A DNA stretch of 64,000 nt from Thuidium tamariscinum (Eukaryota > Streptophyta > Bryopsida > Hypnales > Thuidiaceae), in the NCBI GenBank assembly GCA_947034885.2, contig OX344751.2:21514001-21578000 (forward strand), written 5' to 3'. The stretch's first letter is position 1; every line of letters starts with the position of its first letter. Position numbers and translations under genes: made by a program. A model generated the notes under the pieces. The model saw nothing but the letters and a program-made list of their open reading frames with translations. It was not told where the DNA came from and made no database searches. Shown here piece after piece: positions 36,780-51,007 of the stretch.

Positions 36780-37057
36780 CATTAGAGGATTTTTGAGGCC
36801 ATTGGAAGACTGCGGGTTCCCGGACTGCGGGAACATAGTTTCTACCGCATGAACAGAAATCCTACGTGGTCGAGAGAGTGCCATGTCATTAAAAAAATTG
36901 AATTTTTTTAGGGGGATTTTTTTCATATTTTAGGATCCAAAAAAAAGAAAATTGGTAAATGCTGGCCTGACAACGACCAACAGTTATGGAAACAGTTTTG
37001 GGGAATAGCCCCGAAATGGCCCTTTGGAGGTCTCAAGTCCTGAAGTCCCCTCTAATG
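36780..37057 (+). mobile_element. MITE with CATTAGAG ends, copy 3
   Basis: A 278-bp element from CATTAGAGGATTTTTGAGGC to CCCCTCTAATG. It shows the family segment GACTGCGGGTTCCCGGACTG, itself partly repeated, and ACAGTTTTGGGGAATAGCCC. Same orientation as the copies at 21193 and 45568. Confidence 0.65.
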
Positions 37058-37690
37058 ATTTAGCCCTATTGTCTTTGAAGCATCCTAAACAAAATTAATG
37101 AATGACTTTATGGGCAAGTAGGTTTAGGATTTTGTATGGATTTGTGACTAAGTTAGGTGCTCTAGGATCCAACTTGAAGCTATACAATTTTTGACATTTG
37201 AAATACTTTGTGATTGAATTTGCTTTAAATTTCAAAGCATTGTGTTAGTAAGTATTGTGATACAATTTCCCTCTTGTTTTGTAGACCTTTGTTTGTATGG
37301 GCAATTTGATGTCATGAATTTCAATATGACTTTAATATTTGAAAAAATATTTGAAAAACATTTGCGAATGTCATGTATTTACAATGAATATATAGGATAT
37401 ACAAAAATAGTGCAAGTTTGTTTTTCAAATGAAGCATAGGATATATGAAATTACAATAGGTGAATTCTGAAATTGTGGTAAATACAGCCCTATAGAAATT
37501 CCAAAAATTTACTTACATAGCCTCCATTTAATAGGGGTTTGAATACACGATACCAATGAACATTTTTTTTATAGTACATTCCTTAAGGAATTAGGGACCT
37601 ACATACCTCACTATACTTTGTAATCCTTATATATGTGCATCTATTTTTTTATTATAGGGTATATTTAGCTATTATTTCACAATAGATATG

Positions 37691-37795
<105 letters not shown>

Positions 37796-37989
37796 TTTAA
37801 ATTTTTTTTAAATTTTATCATTTTTATCATTTTTCTACACCCTATAGTAGTTAAAATTGAAATTTGAGATGTATAAGTATGTCCCTAGTGTAATTCAAAA
37901 TTTTATATGCATGTTTATGATTGATCAGTAGAACATGAATACTCTAATTAGTATGCTGAGTAATTTTTCTATTTGAAGATGGAAAATGG

Positions 37990-38713
37990 GGGTAATTGCA
38001 AGAAACACCTGTACTACTTCATGTCACACATTATAGGCTAATTCTATTTTTTGGCTATAACTTTTGTGTTGTTGTTCCAAATGATGCAAATTTTATATAC
38101 AACATATTCATGACTATTATGCATTTTGTCTAATTTTTTTGGAAACTTTAAAAAAATGTTTTACCATCCAAAAATAGTCCCCAATTTTATATTAAAATAC
38201 TCAATTTTGGACTTTTTTGAGCAAAGTTGCACCCAAATAAACAAATTTTGAGCTAAAAATTGGGGGCATGGTCTTCTAGAAGACTTGGAGCTATTATCAA
38301 AAGGAATTTCTAAAAATAGTTAGTTTTATGAGGGGTGAAAGTCCACAAAATGAACTTCATTCAATTAGCATTTCAAAACATATAGAATTTTATTTTGGTG
38401 ATTCTTTTGGTGAATTAACATCTCCATAAAGTTATTACAAATGAAAATTTTCATTTTATTTATTTATTTATAATATTTTTACTACTTAAAACATCAAAGT
38501 ATCGATTTTCTTGAGATTTGGCATTTTTTTTGGTTCTCTTGCTTCAAGAATTTTCCTATGCTTTCCCTTGGTGTTTACCTTCATCTTAAAGGATTATACA
38601 TTATATTTAATTTTTTTAATTTAAAAAATAATTTTTTTTAAAGTATTCCCAAAAAAATCATGAGTATTATTAAAAAAAAATAACAAATAGTAAAGGTGTT
38701 TCTTGCAATCACC
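37990..38713. mobile_element. Element with GGTNATTGCAAGAAACACC ends
   Basis: The left end GGTAATTGCAAGAAACACCT (37991) and the right end AAGGTGTTTCTTGCAATCACC (about 38693-38713) are inverted repeats of about 20 bp. The same terminus bounds the foldback element at 49172-50245. The interior is different and has no ORF. The flanking words ATGGAA on both sides may be a remnant of a target duplication. Confidence 0.55.
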
Positions 38714-39839
38714 CATGGAAGCTCCTCATTTATATTCTTCTTCCCTCACTTAGACATTTTCTTGTGTAGATTTACAAATTATATACCATAGATCATTATA
38801 ATGCATTGTATAGTAGTTGTAATATTGTAATATTCAAATAAATGATGCTATAGTAATTTGAATGTTTTTAAATTATTAGCTTCAGTAATTAAAATGTACC
38901 CTATGTAAGTGTTGCGTTGTTTAAAAAAAAATTGCTAGTGAAGCACCTCAAATTTAGTAATGAAAAGTAAGTAAAAGATGGTGGCAAGGTAACTTGGCTC
39001 ACTCACAAGTATGTGTAAACCACCTATCAACTTTCCTACCACCACTACTACTATAAACAAGGTTGATTAGGAAATTCCTTCATGGTGCCTTTAAGAAAGA
39101 GATTAAAAATTTATTTTTCTTAGCAAAGCTGGTAAATTGGTTGGTTAGTTGAGCCTTTACCAAGGTACATATAAGGTGTCAATGAAGCGCTATCAATGAA
39201 TGACCATTTAAACTCTATTTGAGTCTATAAAACATTCTTGCTTTTGTATTTCCTTAGTTACCTTCTAGTTCATGGTGATAAAAAAAGACAATATTCCCCA
39301 ATGTTGCTTAAGAATAATGTGAAGCTCATCAATGGTGTAGATGTGCACTTGACTAGTGAGTAGTGGTCTAGTGGATCACTCAAATCTATAATGAATGATA
39401 AACTTGAATTCTAAACCCCAAAATGATTACAAATTCGAAAGGTAAAAAGCCCTGTTTTTTTGGACAAGGGTGTGAATATGCATTATGTTGAATGAAACAT
39501 CATACACATCTACTGTGCATGTCTAGATAAATCCGTCAAGTTTGACAAGCTAAAAATATAAGAAATTCTGGAAAAACATGCCCTATTTATAGAGCAACAT
39601 TATAGAAAACATGTACAAAGAAGTTGTCAAAAGTGTGCCATTTGGCAGCCACGTAAGCAAATAGTGCCATATGGGATTTTTGGGCACCTCACAAAAATTT
39701 GAGAAAATTTTGAGAAAATTTTAATATTATTTTTAGCAATGTCAACTGAGACGTCTAGAAAAATTTTAGCTTTGTTTTCAGCAACATCAACTAGACACCT
39801 AGAAATTTTCTAAAACATCAATTGGTGCATCCTACAGAG
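38714..39839. other. AT-rich spacer
   Basis: No gene or bounded repeat recognised. Confidence 0.35.
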
Positions 39840-40095
39840 CAAGCAAGATTGGTGCAAATTAATTAAATAATAATAATAATTTTTCATTATCAATCAATTA
39901 ATTAAGATTTAGTTCATTATTAATTAATTAATCATTCAATTCATTCAATTAATTAATAGTTATTTAGTTCATTATTAATTAATTAATCATACATTTTATT
40001 ATTAATTAATATTTATTTAGTTCATTATTAGTTCATTAATTAATTATTTGATTCATTATTAATTAATTAATTATTAACTAATTAGTTTATTATTT
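39840..40095. repeat. Low-complexity ATTAATTAA-rich tract
   Basis: Many degenerate copies of TTAGTTCATTATTAATTAAT occur head to tail over about 250 bp. It is a simple-sequence-derived tandem array. Confidence 0.8.
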
Positions 40096-40337
40096 ACTTG
40101 TAAGAATGAAGATGAAAGAAGTCATATTAATATCTATGGTCTGCCCTTGTAGAGACAAAAGATATGGGATAACTGGAATGAACTCAATGAAGAAACTTCA
40201 CCATTGTAAATGTTAGATGTTGTTATAGACATTGTTTCAAATGTTGTTTTAGATGTTTGTTGCAAACATATGGATGTTGTATTTAACATATGGGTGTTTT
40301 TTCAAACAATCTACTTTGAATACAGTTCTTGTTTAAT

Positions 40338-43300
40338 CCTTTAAAGACCAACTGAAGTTGTGTTGTTTCAGCAACATAGTGATTTTAGGTAGCTCACTAT
40401 AAATAGATTTTTTTTTCTTTGAAATTTTCAAGCTATATGAAAACAAGATTTTTTCTTAATGCCTAGCCCTTTTCAAAAACTTTGGCTACATGGTTAAAAA
40501 ATCCTTATATGATATGTAACTTTTTTTAAATCAAGCAATTTGGGCAAATAAACAAAAATAATTTTTTTCATAAACAAAAATTTGGAATTTTTTTTCAAAT
40601 TTATACACGAGAGGAAATCTTTGAATCATTCTGTTCTGATCAATGAGATAGAAGTTATGAGTTTTAGTTTTGGGTAGTTATAGATTTTCTACTTTCAAAT
40701 AAACTTTGAAGTTCTTTATTTAACTCAAGTTTTCAATTTATCTTGAAAAAAATTTATTTCTTAGAGTTAGATTGTTTATTAAAACAATAAAACCATTGGA
40801 ATTGATTTTTTAAAATTCCATAACTAAATTTTTAACAATGTATTATTTTGAATTGTTCTCTACTTTTTATTTACTATTTTTTTCCTATATGTTGTACAAT
40901 TCCAAATGATCTTAAATTTTCAAGCATGTAGATAGCTTGCCTTTAAAAATGAATCCAAAAAAGCACAAACAACATGGAGAATTTTTCTTACAAATGTGAC
41001 CTCAGAAAGCGTAACTTCCTTGTTTTTTAGAGGGTCAAAAAAGAATTTTTATCAATTCAAATGCTAATATCTTGCAATCTAAATAGTGCAATATTTTGAA
41101 TTTTTTTCCCTACATCTTCTTAAATCAACACACAACAAGATTGTATGGTTTCATATTTCTAAAAATATTTTTTTCCTAAAATTTGGTATTTGTACTAAGA
41201 ATGGCTAATTTTAGAGAGGTTTTGGCAAAAACATAGTCAAGAAATTTCAAGGGTTAATATATCCCATATGAGTTATTGCACAATGGGGTCCCAATGAAAA
41301 TGGCGTTTTGGGATCCGTAGTGAAAATAATTTCAGCTTTGTCAACTTTGATAGCGTTCCAAAGATCCGAGACCTCAAAAATTGATATTTTCCTATGAAAT
41401 TTTTTACAACATTATTTGTAAGTGAATAACATGCATGTCAAATTTCAATGCCAAAAGATTTACAAAAAAAATTCAAAATCTACCAACATGTGTAGTGGTG
41501 AAAAACATTTTACTACTTCCAACTTTGATACCCTCCCAAGGATTGAGTTTCTTTTTTAGCCATGAAATTTTTGGCATAAAATAAAATCTATGTTTTTAAT
41601 ATGTGTAAAAAATTTCAAGGTCAAAAGATTAATTTAAAAAAAGATCTTTGAAATCTCCCAACATGCATAGTTTTGAGAAAATTTTAACAATTGCCAACTT
41701 TGACACCCTCCCAAGGGCTAAAAAATTGGTTTCTTACCATGAATTTTTATTTTGTGAAGTTAGCTCTATGTTGATAATACATATTCTAAGTTTCAAGTTC
41801 AAAAGATTAATTTACATCTACAATCTTAAGAACCTCATGATGAAACATTAAAATCTTTCAATCCATAGGTGGTACTACTGTATTTTCTTCTCCTAAGTCA
41901 TATCTAGCATCTCATTGCTTAGTTTGTATTGATACATAAATAAAAAATTTAATATAAGCTATTATAAAGTGAAGTTGTTGTACACTTAAGAGGCAATACC
42001 TAGAAGCTTAAGAAGGCTTCAGCCAAAAAACTGTTCAAGTGGGTCAAAGTTAGGGAATAATTTTGAAATTTTACCTTCTATACCCATCCATGTTATTTCA
42101 GAAAAAGAAGATGCGTAAGAACTACCCCTCTACAGTGTTTGGAAGATTGGTCAGTGTTTTATCCCCCCTCCCTAGGTGCTTTTCTGAACTTACCTATAGT
42201 AGAGGCAGCCCTGTTGCCAACGTGGTAGTGACCTGTTCTGAAGTGCGTTAAAGAAAATGAAACTATGTTTTAGCACGTGTTGTCTGCAATAGAGATGTTG
42301 CACAAAACAGAAACTCGTTTTTCAAATGACATGCAGTCGTTCAAGAAAACATCGAACTGAATTATTTTTCTGAGCCCAATATCCCATCTTCCACATTATG
42401 TCTTCAGAAACTACCTTGTTTTCTTCAAACATCCAAAAAAACAGGGCTTTCTACTAGTGCTCCTACTGTATAGTATAGGCTCTATATACTATATTTCTAG
42501 CAATGTAGCTTTATGGGTGATAATCACTAGAAAATTGATATAGTTGAGACGTCAACAAGAAGGATGCAGGTGAATTTTGACCAATTTATAGTCATTATTT
42601 TTCTAATTTCAACAAAGCCAAAGTAAACACTAATAAAGATCTAGTCTCCAACCATGAAGTCTTTCTAAGATCACAAGCAATGTTATAAATTGTGAGAATT
42701 TAATATGATCCAAATTCCTTGAATATAAAGGTATTTGCTTAAAAGATGCAAACGCTCAATCTTGAGAAATCCCTTAGCTTGAAAAATCCCCCACCATTGG
42801 ATATTGGAAAAAAAATGAAAGAACACCCTATATTATGGATTTGGTTTGTTTTTCAAAACTTAACATTGTTCAATGAGCATTGTTCAATCTCAAAAGGAAA
42901 TTAGGACCCTCCAAATGTTGTTGGTCTTTAAATAAATTAGAGCTATTGATGTTCATCAACTAGAGGGATGATCAATGTCACATTGTTTGGTAAGGATTCA
43001 CTGAGTGAAATGCTAGGAGTGTTGTTTTTTGAGTAGGAAGGTGGGAGGTGTGCTTGGATGCAACTATCCTTATGATTGTTACATTTGTCACAAATTGAAA
43101 TTCATAGAATATTACAATGATATGAATTTAAAGAGGGTCACATTGTAGTTAGAAAAAGACAAGGAGAATTTAGTGTATTATGATGTGGCTTCCACTTTCT
43201 AAATCACAATTTTTGGATAGTCAATAATTCATTGAAGTGATGGGAATCATTTTATGATATGGCGCATTTTAGGATTATTGTTCATTAATTTTTTGCATTT

Positions 43301-43803
43301 CATATTTGAAGATTCTAGTTTGCATGATTTATTATTGTTGGCAACAAAAAGTGCACACATTTGAAAAGCATACTTCCCTTATAGCATCTTTTTTTTTACA
43401 ATTATAGTCTTGAAAGGTGAATTTTAAAAAAAACATACCTACTCGCAAACTAAAATTGCTCATAACTTTTGACTCCTTAATCCAAATGGAATAAAACAAA
43501 GCTTTCCATGTTTGTAAAAATCTAAAAAATCAATTTGAAATTTCACTTTTGAAAAAAATAAAATTTTAAAGAAGTTTTTTCAGCTGCCCAAGCTGCCCTC
43601 CGAGTAAAGAAAACGACATATCATGTTATAACTTTTTAACCACAAAGTCAAAAGTTGCAAAAATTGTTGGGCCTTAAAGCTACTCCTTGGGCACATCTTG
43701 TGTAAAATTTTCAAAGAAAAAAAATAAAAACTCCATTTGTAGTGAGCTACCCAAAAATTTTATAATGCCAAAAAACGCACCTCAGGGCTTTAGGGGTTAA
43801 AGG
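40338..43803. mobile_element. Element of about 3.5 kb with diverged long inverted ends, no ORF
   Basis: The left end (CCTTTAAAGACC, then GGTAGCTCACTATAAATAG and TTTCTTTGAAATTTTCA) is mirrored at the right end (CTCCATTTGTAGTGAGCTACC then GGGGTTAAAGG). The ends match imperfectly over roughly 100 bp. The part at about 40590-41250 matches the second copy at 48860-51090. No transposase remains; all reading frames are short. The superfamily is unknown. Confidence 0.5.
41280..41830. repeat. Degenerate tandem repeat, three units of about 177 bp
   Basis: Landmark CAACTTTGATACCCTCCCAA or a variant recurs near 41342, 41519 and 41696. Each unit also has TTTCAA(G/T)(G/T)(T/C)CAAAAGATT and CCAACATG(T/C)(G/A)TAGT. 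It lies within the 3.5-kb element. Confidence 0.65.
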
Positions 43804-45499
43804 AAGAAAACTATTAATAGTTTAATATTGAAAATATTGCAAAGAAGTATGCTCCAAAGCAAATAATAACAATTGAAAACCTATTTTGAAAAAAACATTG
43901 AGGGAAAAACACTTCCAAAGCTCAAGGAGTTGGATGTCAATGTTACCAATTCTATAGTCAGCTCTCACATCCCATTGAGCTTTTGAAAAAATTGATGAAC
44001 TCACTGAAAAAGTGTAAATCTAGACTTTGTTGAGTTTGTTCTAACAAAAAAAGTGGAGCTCAATTGAAACTGCCCATATAATGGTGTGCCAAATTTTTGC
44101 ATTTTCATTGTGCATAGTGAGCAAAAGCATCAAAATTTATCTTTGATGGGACAATGGTCAAAATGCTCTAACTGTGGACCACCACATTCTAACTGAAATA
44201 ATTTGTAATGTCAGATTGCACACATTCATTGTAATGTTGGAGTATTGTATCAAAGATAGAAGCAAAGTATGTATGAAAGAATGCCAAGAAGAATGCAATC
44301 TTAGAGTAGATCACAAAAGGAGTTGAGTATGTCAAGTCTAGTATTCCATTCACAAAAAAGAAAAAATTGATTTGATTCACATGAACCTCACTAATAGGGA
44401 GCTACAATATTTTCCAAGTGTAAGATGAAAAAAACAGTGGAAAATACTTCATAGTAATTGCTTGTTGATGATGTTGTTTGGATAATATATCTTCAACTTC
44501 TTTGGTCTCTCTAATTCAATAAAGGTGAATGGAATACAAGAGGGTCTTAATTTTTTCTTAAATGTATATATGATGAATCTAGATCAAGATCCAGATGCCA
44601 TTGACATAGATGATGTTATTCAAAACTTCAAATATTTTTTGTGCATACAAATCAAGATTTTTGTGCTACAAATTTGGATTAATAGTAGCCTTTAATTGAA
44701 TTGAGTGAGGCATGAGAAGGAATAGAACATAATTATGTGGTTGCAAGCAATGCTTAAGAAAATTTCAACATAATTTGAATACTTTTGGCTTTTGTAATAA
44801 AATTTTGAAACAACTATATTTTTTAACACTTGTGTATAATATATTTTGTTTTGATGAAAATTTTGAAATTCATTAAAAAGAAATTGGTATCTTTTTGAAG
44901 ATGTGTTTTCTAACCAAATGTAGAAATGGCATGTGATGGCTCTTAAGATGCAGTTGTATCTTATCCAAAATTGCTTGAGACCACTATAGATGTTGGTTTT
45001 CAAATCACAATATGGCCCATTTAGTTCATTAATTATAGTAAGTGTAATTTGGCCAATAGCTTTGTATTGTAGTTTTAGTATTAAAATATTTATGTACTTT
45101 TTAAATGACTTCCAATAGAAAAATGACTATTGTACTCCTTTCAAAATTTGAGTAAAAGTCTTACAACCAATGAAAAAATGACATGTAAACTTTTTTGTAT
45201 TTCATGTTGAATTTTTTCAATTTTGATAGTTTTTGATAGCTTGTCGATTAATAAGGCCTTTTTTTTTGGCAAAAAATTTCCCAAGATTTGTTAGAATCCA
45301 ACAAACCAAGTCATCCCTCTAAATATTGGCCTCTTGAGCAAAGCTTGTAAGGGGGGCATTGGTCAAAATAAAAATCTCTACTTGTCACAATGTTAAAATG
45401 TGACTTGAAGTCATAGGCATTGCTATACCAATGAATATATTATTAAAAGAAATTGTAGCAAAATCTTTCTACTAAAACAAAGATAGCATGTTTATTTTC
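43804..45499. other. AT-rich spacer
   Basis: No supported gene; the ORF at 44692-45003 (minus) is Tyr/Ile/Asn-rich random translation of AT-rich DNA. Confidence 0.35.
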
Positions 45500-45567
45500 A
45501 CTACAAGAAAAAGAGGCTCTAATCAACACAAGATGAACTAATTTGTGTTGATTGTAAGAGAAATGAA

Positions 45568-45852
45568 TATTAGAGGAGATTTGGCTCTCTAGAAGACTAT
45601 GAGTTCCCGGCAGTTGGGGAACTCACTACAACATTGTAGTGCTATTCTGGTAGTAGTACTAATGTGGTTGGGCAACAACCACATCATTAAAAAACAAAAC
45701 AAAACATCTTTTCATATTTCAAGAAAACAATTTATTATTTATTATTTATTTTTATATAAAATTATGGGTCAAATGTAAGCCTTGTTGCAATGGGAACAAA
45801 ATCAAGAATAGGCCTGAAACAGTCTTTTAGAAAGGCCAACTCTCTTCTAATG
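45568..45852 (+). mobile_element. MITE with CATTAGAG ends, copy 4
   Basis: About 285 bp from TATTAGAGGAGATTTGGC to CTCTTCTAATG, with the family segments GACTATGAGTTCCCGGCAGT and ACAGTC near the right end. Just upstream, 45500-45515 is a solitary CACTA-type end (CACTACAAGAAAAAGAGG) followed by a small hairpin (AATCAACACAA ... TTGTGTTGATT). Confidence 0.6.
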
Positions 45853-48230
45853 ATTTCTTTTGTTGATTCAAGAATCCATTAAACGTATTCAATTAGAATT
45901 TTATACTTCATTTAGACATAGTAGTCTAACTTTAAAAAAAAATTAAACTATGAGTAGGTGAGAAATAAAACCAAATTTCATCTTCAATAATCTATTTGAG
46001 ATTTCAAGCCTCCAATAAAAATTTATGAACAAATTTCAAAGGGAGGTTGCAAGGGACAATTTCTTTGACAATTAAAAAATATCATATGGTTTGTTCTACC
46101 TACTTCTATCCCATTTGTATAAAGAAGTCGTCTTCTCTCCTCTCCTACCACCAAAATATGTGACACACAAAGATAACCTATCAATTTATGCCAAAAAACA
46201 AGATAACCTATCATGTATACACATGAAGTGTTCAAATATTGTAAATTTAGTACAAAACTTTGTAAATTTAATTATTATTATTCTATTCACATGGTTGGTT
46301 TGTTGATGTGACAACCTTGCTTGTATGGAGATTTTGCCTATACATGTAGTAGTCTATAAATTTAGATTTCTGAATAATAAAAATTGGACCAAATCTTGAA
46401 ATAAAATCTACATGGTGGTATTGATTATTTTTCCAAATCAAGATGTCCGGACCAACAAAAATAATAAAGATATTTCAAATCATTATCATGTTGTTTTATA
46501 CATTGTTTTATTTTGAAGTCTCTTCAATCTCTTTTTATACTTCCACTAGCATATATACTCTTACTTCTTTGTAGTCAAATTGTTATGTGATTTATAACAA
46601 CAAATAAATGTACTTAAGAGCATCTTCACAACAAATTGATTAAATTCTTTGGAATCTCTCTGGAACTATGTATGTTAAATAGCCTTCTAATTTCATACAA
46701 TCTTTAGGTTAAGATACTTGGATCCACCCTCATAGTTAATTAAAGCTTGTCACCATGCATACTTTTCTAAAGCCTCTAAGTCCTTAGAAGATTCATTGCG
46801 AATGGAGTGATAAAAAAATGCATTAGTTTCCATCCCCATATTCTACTTTCTTAAATATTCGGTTACTTTAAAGTACCATGTTTGTGCTTGAAACATAAAG
46901 TTATTAGTACAAAATGTCATACTTCTTCATAATACATGAAATCTCCATGCAAGGTCACAAAGTAGGTGACCAAGATGGATGTGTTCTAGATCACTATGCC
47001 TTGACATTAAAAAATTGGACCTAAGAAATGATTGAAATAGATTCTATAAGTATAATCCATGGATTTACAATATTTTTCTTTAAAAATTCAATAATACCAT
47101 AATGAGAAAATTTGCAATACTATTCATTGAAAACGTATCCAATCACTTTTTAAAAATTGGATGAAAAATATTTCTTCCATCCTATAATCTTAAATAAAAT
47201 CATCCAAACAAACATTTAGTTAGTATTAGCAATAGTTTTATACAGTTAATCTTTAAAAGACATTGCAACTATTTTTTATCAATTTTTTTTTGCGTTTCTT
47301 TGTCTCACTTTTTCATATGTTGACACTCATGATGCAAGCTTTTTATTTGTTGAAAATAGACATCTATTTATCCTTGAGTTATTTATGTAGTTGCAGGTAA
47401 CTTAAGTCAAAGATTGATTGGTAATCGTTTTTAATTTAGTTATAATTTTTAAACTATTTTATTTTATTTAGTAGGCTAAAATATATATACTAAAAATAGT
47501 AAAGATATTGTAGAAGGGAGAGAGAGGATGGTTATTATTATGGTGGTTGATGGGAGATATATCAAGAGGGAAGAAAGGAGGTAGTAAGCAAATTGAATTG
47601 AGGGTTTTGACTAGGGTTTTACTTAAGAGCTTGTCATGATGTAGTAGCCAAACTTGAGAGGGACTTGAATGTTGCTATATATTGTCTAAGCGTTGAGGGT
47701 TTAATACTAAGTGTGATGATAGTGTAGTAGACATGGGGATTAACATCTACAAAATATGCTTGATTTTTGGTATTTTTTTGGTCTCTTGCAAACATCTACT
47801 ACAACTAGGAGCTCAATGCTTTTCTTGACCAATCAAAAACTTTGCAACAACATGAGCAACAACCTTGTGACTTTTCCCTATCTAATTTTACTCTTTTCTA
47901 TTGTAACCATTGTCAATATAAATGAATAAGTACAATTTCAAAATTTCAAAATGAAGTGAAATTAGAATGCTTTGCTCAAAGCTTCGAAATAAAGTAAAAT
48001 TGACAAGCTATGCTCTTCTACTAATGGTACACATGCCTTCAAAGACCTCCCCAAAAGCAAATATTTGCCTTTCTCATTTAAAAATTATAGCTTGCAACAG
48101 TTAACCTTCAATAGTGCCCTTAAAAAGATTTAAAACAGTGAAAGGAATTTAATTGTCCACACTAAAACAAGTCTAAAATTTTGGATTGATCATGCATGAT
48201 ATGTTAGAAATTAGCAAGCTCAGGAATTAA
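45853..48230. other. AT-rich spacer
   Basis: About 2.4 kb without a supported gene or bounded repeat. A short direct repeat AGATAACCTATCA lies at about 46162 and 46202. Confidence 0.35.
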
Positions 48231-49171
48231 CGCATTAAGGACCATGGTTGATTTGGGGGAGGGTAAAATGTTTTGTAGCCCTAAGCTAAAGATGGAAAAA
48301 AATAACAAATTAAGATGCATTCCAAAGATCTAATGATAGTAATGAAATTGGCATGAATATTGAGGCCATTGAAGATTTTCTTGTTGGAAGATTTTTGTAC
48401 TTTTAGCCCATTTTTTGTTAGTTTCTTCAACCACTAAACTACATGCTAGCAAAGATTGTTGTAATTCTTGTCCCAATGCATTTGATTTGCCATAATCCAC
48501 ACCTGTCCCCTTTTGTTTGTATTCAAATTCATTCTAAGACTTTGGCTACCGATAAAAAAGTGTCAATATCAACCAAAAAATTGTAGACCAGTCCTTAACT
48601 CCTAAATGCCCAAACAATGTTTTTTTTGGCAGCATAGCAATTTTAGAAAGCTCACTACACATAGATTTTTTTTTTCTTTGAAATTTTCACACAACATGTG
48701 CCCAAGGAGTAGCTTTGAGGCCCAATAATTTTCATAACTTTTAACTACGTACATAGTGAAAAAGTTATTGAGAGATATGCACTTTTCATTGCTCGGTGGG
48801 CATTCCAGGCAACATTAAAAACTTCTTTATAGATTAATTTTTTAAGAAATTAAAAATTAAAATTGGCTTATTAGATTTTTATCTAAGTAGAAAGCTTTGA
48901 ATCATTCCATTTTGATCAATGAGTCAAAAGTTATGAAGAGTTTTAGTTTGGGATAGTTTGCAGCTAGTAATAGAATCCTTGCACTACAAAAAAAACTTTG
49001 AAATCTTGTATTTAATTCAAATTTAAATACTTTTGGAAAAAAATAAAAATTAGTAGATGTAGATTGTTTACTACAATATTTTAGCCATTGGGATTGGCAA
49101 ATTTCAATTCTATAAATAAATTGTTTACAATTTAGTATTTTGGCTCATTTTCTACTTCTTTCTACATAGGG

Positions 49172-50245
49172 TCATTGCAAGAAACACCGACCACTTTTGT
49201 AGCACTTTGCAAAATTTGTTCTTGTCCAATGTTATAACTTTTGATTGATGAATCCTATGCCCAAACCAAAAAAGTTGTTTTTAGAGTTTTTGATTGCAAT
49301 CATATTCTATATTTTTCAGAGTTTCAAAAAAATCATATTATATTTAAAATTTATTTTTGTTAATTTGTCACACTTTCAAGATTAGAGGTTTTTTATACAA
49401 TTTATTAGTTTAAATTAATTATTTTTGGTTGAAATTTCTGTGGTATCTTTTTGTAGTAGGTATACATGTCCCTATTAAAGGGCATCTAAAAAAACATTAT
49501 TTTATGACCTCTACATTAGTGCAAACAAGCCTCCCTTGTGCGCACACTTCAAAACATTAGAAATGATTTTGAACTCATTTTCTTAGTCAAACCTCATCAC
49601 CATAAAGTCTTCTCAAATGGACAACTTTTAGTTTTATTCAAAATTGTTTTTCCTACTTTTTACAAATTAAAATGTCAATGTATGCATTTTCTTTAGTAGA
49701 ACTCACTGTCGAAGATGATGTCCTAGAAAATCCATTCATTGACATTTTAAGTTGTAAAAAATAGGAAAAACAATTTTGAATAAAACTAAAAGTTGTCCAT
49801 TTGAGAAGACTTTATGGTGATGAGGTTTGACTAAGAAAATGAGTTCAAAATAATTTCTAATGTTTTGAAGTATGCACGCAAGGGAGGCTTGTTTGCACTA
49901 ATGTAGAGGTCATAAAATAATGTTTTTTTAGATGCCCTTTAATAGGGACATGTATACCTACTACAAAAACATACCGCAAAAATTTCAACCAAAAATAATT
50001 AATTTAAACTAATAAATTGTATAAAAAACCTCTAATCTTGAAAGTGTGACAAATTAACAAAAATAACTTTTAAATATAAGATGATTTTTTTGAAATTCTA
50101 AAAAATATAGAATATGATTGCAATCAAAAACTCTAGAAACAAATTTTTTGGTTTGGGCATTGGATTCATCAATCAAAAGTTATAGCATTGGACAAGAACA
50201 AATTTTGCAAAGTGCTACAAAAGTAGTCGGTGTTTTTTGCAATGA
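49172..50245. mobile_element. Foldback element with two arms of about 509 bp
   Basis: 49172-49680 is the reverse complement of 49737-50245, with a handful of mismatches and no net length change, around a spacer of 56 bp. The ends are TCATTGCAAGAAACACC. An uninserted counterpart exists at about 40861-40880 in the 3.5-kb element, where the two flanks are contiguous. The transcript would fold into a hairpin of about 500 bp. Long-armed foldback elements are often Mutator-related, but no 9-bp target duplication is clear here. Confidence 0.85.
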
Positions 50246-50550
50246 CACCATACTATTTTTTAATTGTATGTTATATAGTTCCAAATGATTTAGCTTTTGC
50301 AAGAAAGTAACCAACTTTTCTTGAAGAATGAATCGAAAGAGTAACCACCAATTTGAACTTTTTTTCATACAAATGTAACTTTGTGAAGTGCAAGTGCCTA
50401 ATTCCTTGCACTGCCAAAAAAATGATTTTTGTCAATTCAAATGCTCTTATCTTGCAATCTTCATGGTGAAAAATTCTGAATTTTTCTTACATCTTTACAA
50501 ATAAGTATACTACAAGATCCTATGGTTACACCGATACATGTGTCAAAAAG

Positions 50551-51007
50551 CATAACATTCAAGTAGCTTGAAGGGAGGCTACCTTTGCCTCCTTGTAGGC
50601 TTCATCTAAATAATCCATTTGCATAATTAAGTATAAGGTCCAAAATGAGGTTGACTGTTGGCCTCAAGCACTAACTACTTTCAAGAATCCTTGCTTGAGA
50701 GCTTCACTAACAAGGAAGTTAACTTAACTTCTCATATTTCAAGACAAGTTTAATTAGAAAAAACCCTCTCAATTCATTCATTTAGGAACAAAAGCATGTA
50801 AGTTTGTCAATCTTTTATAAAGGTTTTTAAACTCAGTTTTTCGAACCCACTCCTCAGACTCTAACATTTAATGACACGTGGTCTTATAGCTATAGAATGG
50901 TGTAAAATATTCCACACCATTTCATCTTTGCGATGCAATGATGTGAAATATTCCACATCATTCTCTCCAAGCAAAGGTAGATTAAATTCAAGCTATTAAA
51001 TGTTATG
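50551..51007. mobile_element. MITE with CATAACATT ends carrying two palindromes
   Basis: The left end CATAACATTCAAGTAGCTTG (50551) is inverted at the right end (TTCAAGCTATTAAATGTTATG, 50987-51007). The interior contains two short palindromes around AATATTCCACA(C/T)CAT at 50894-50922 and 50936-50963. The block is absent from the paralogous 41.15-kb sequence, which supports insertion. A relic with the same right end and palindromes lies at 54656-54825 in the CHS cluster. Confidence 0.6.

Noticed and set aside
39840-40095. ATTAATTAA tract as a matrix attachment site or replication origin
   Set aside because: Composition alone cannot support either role.
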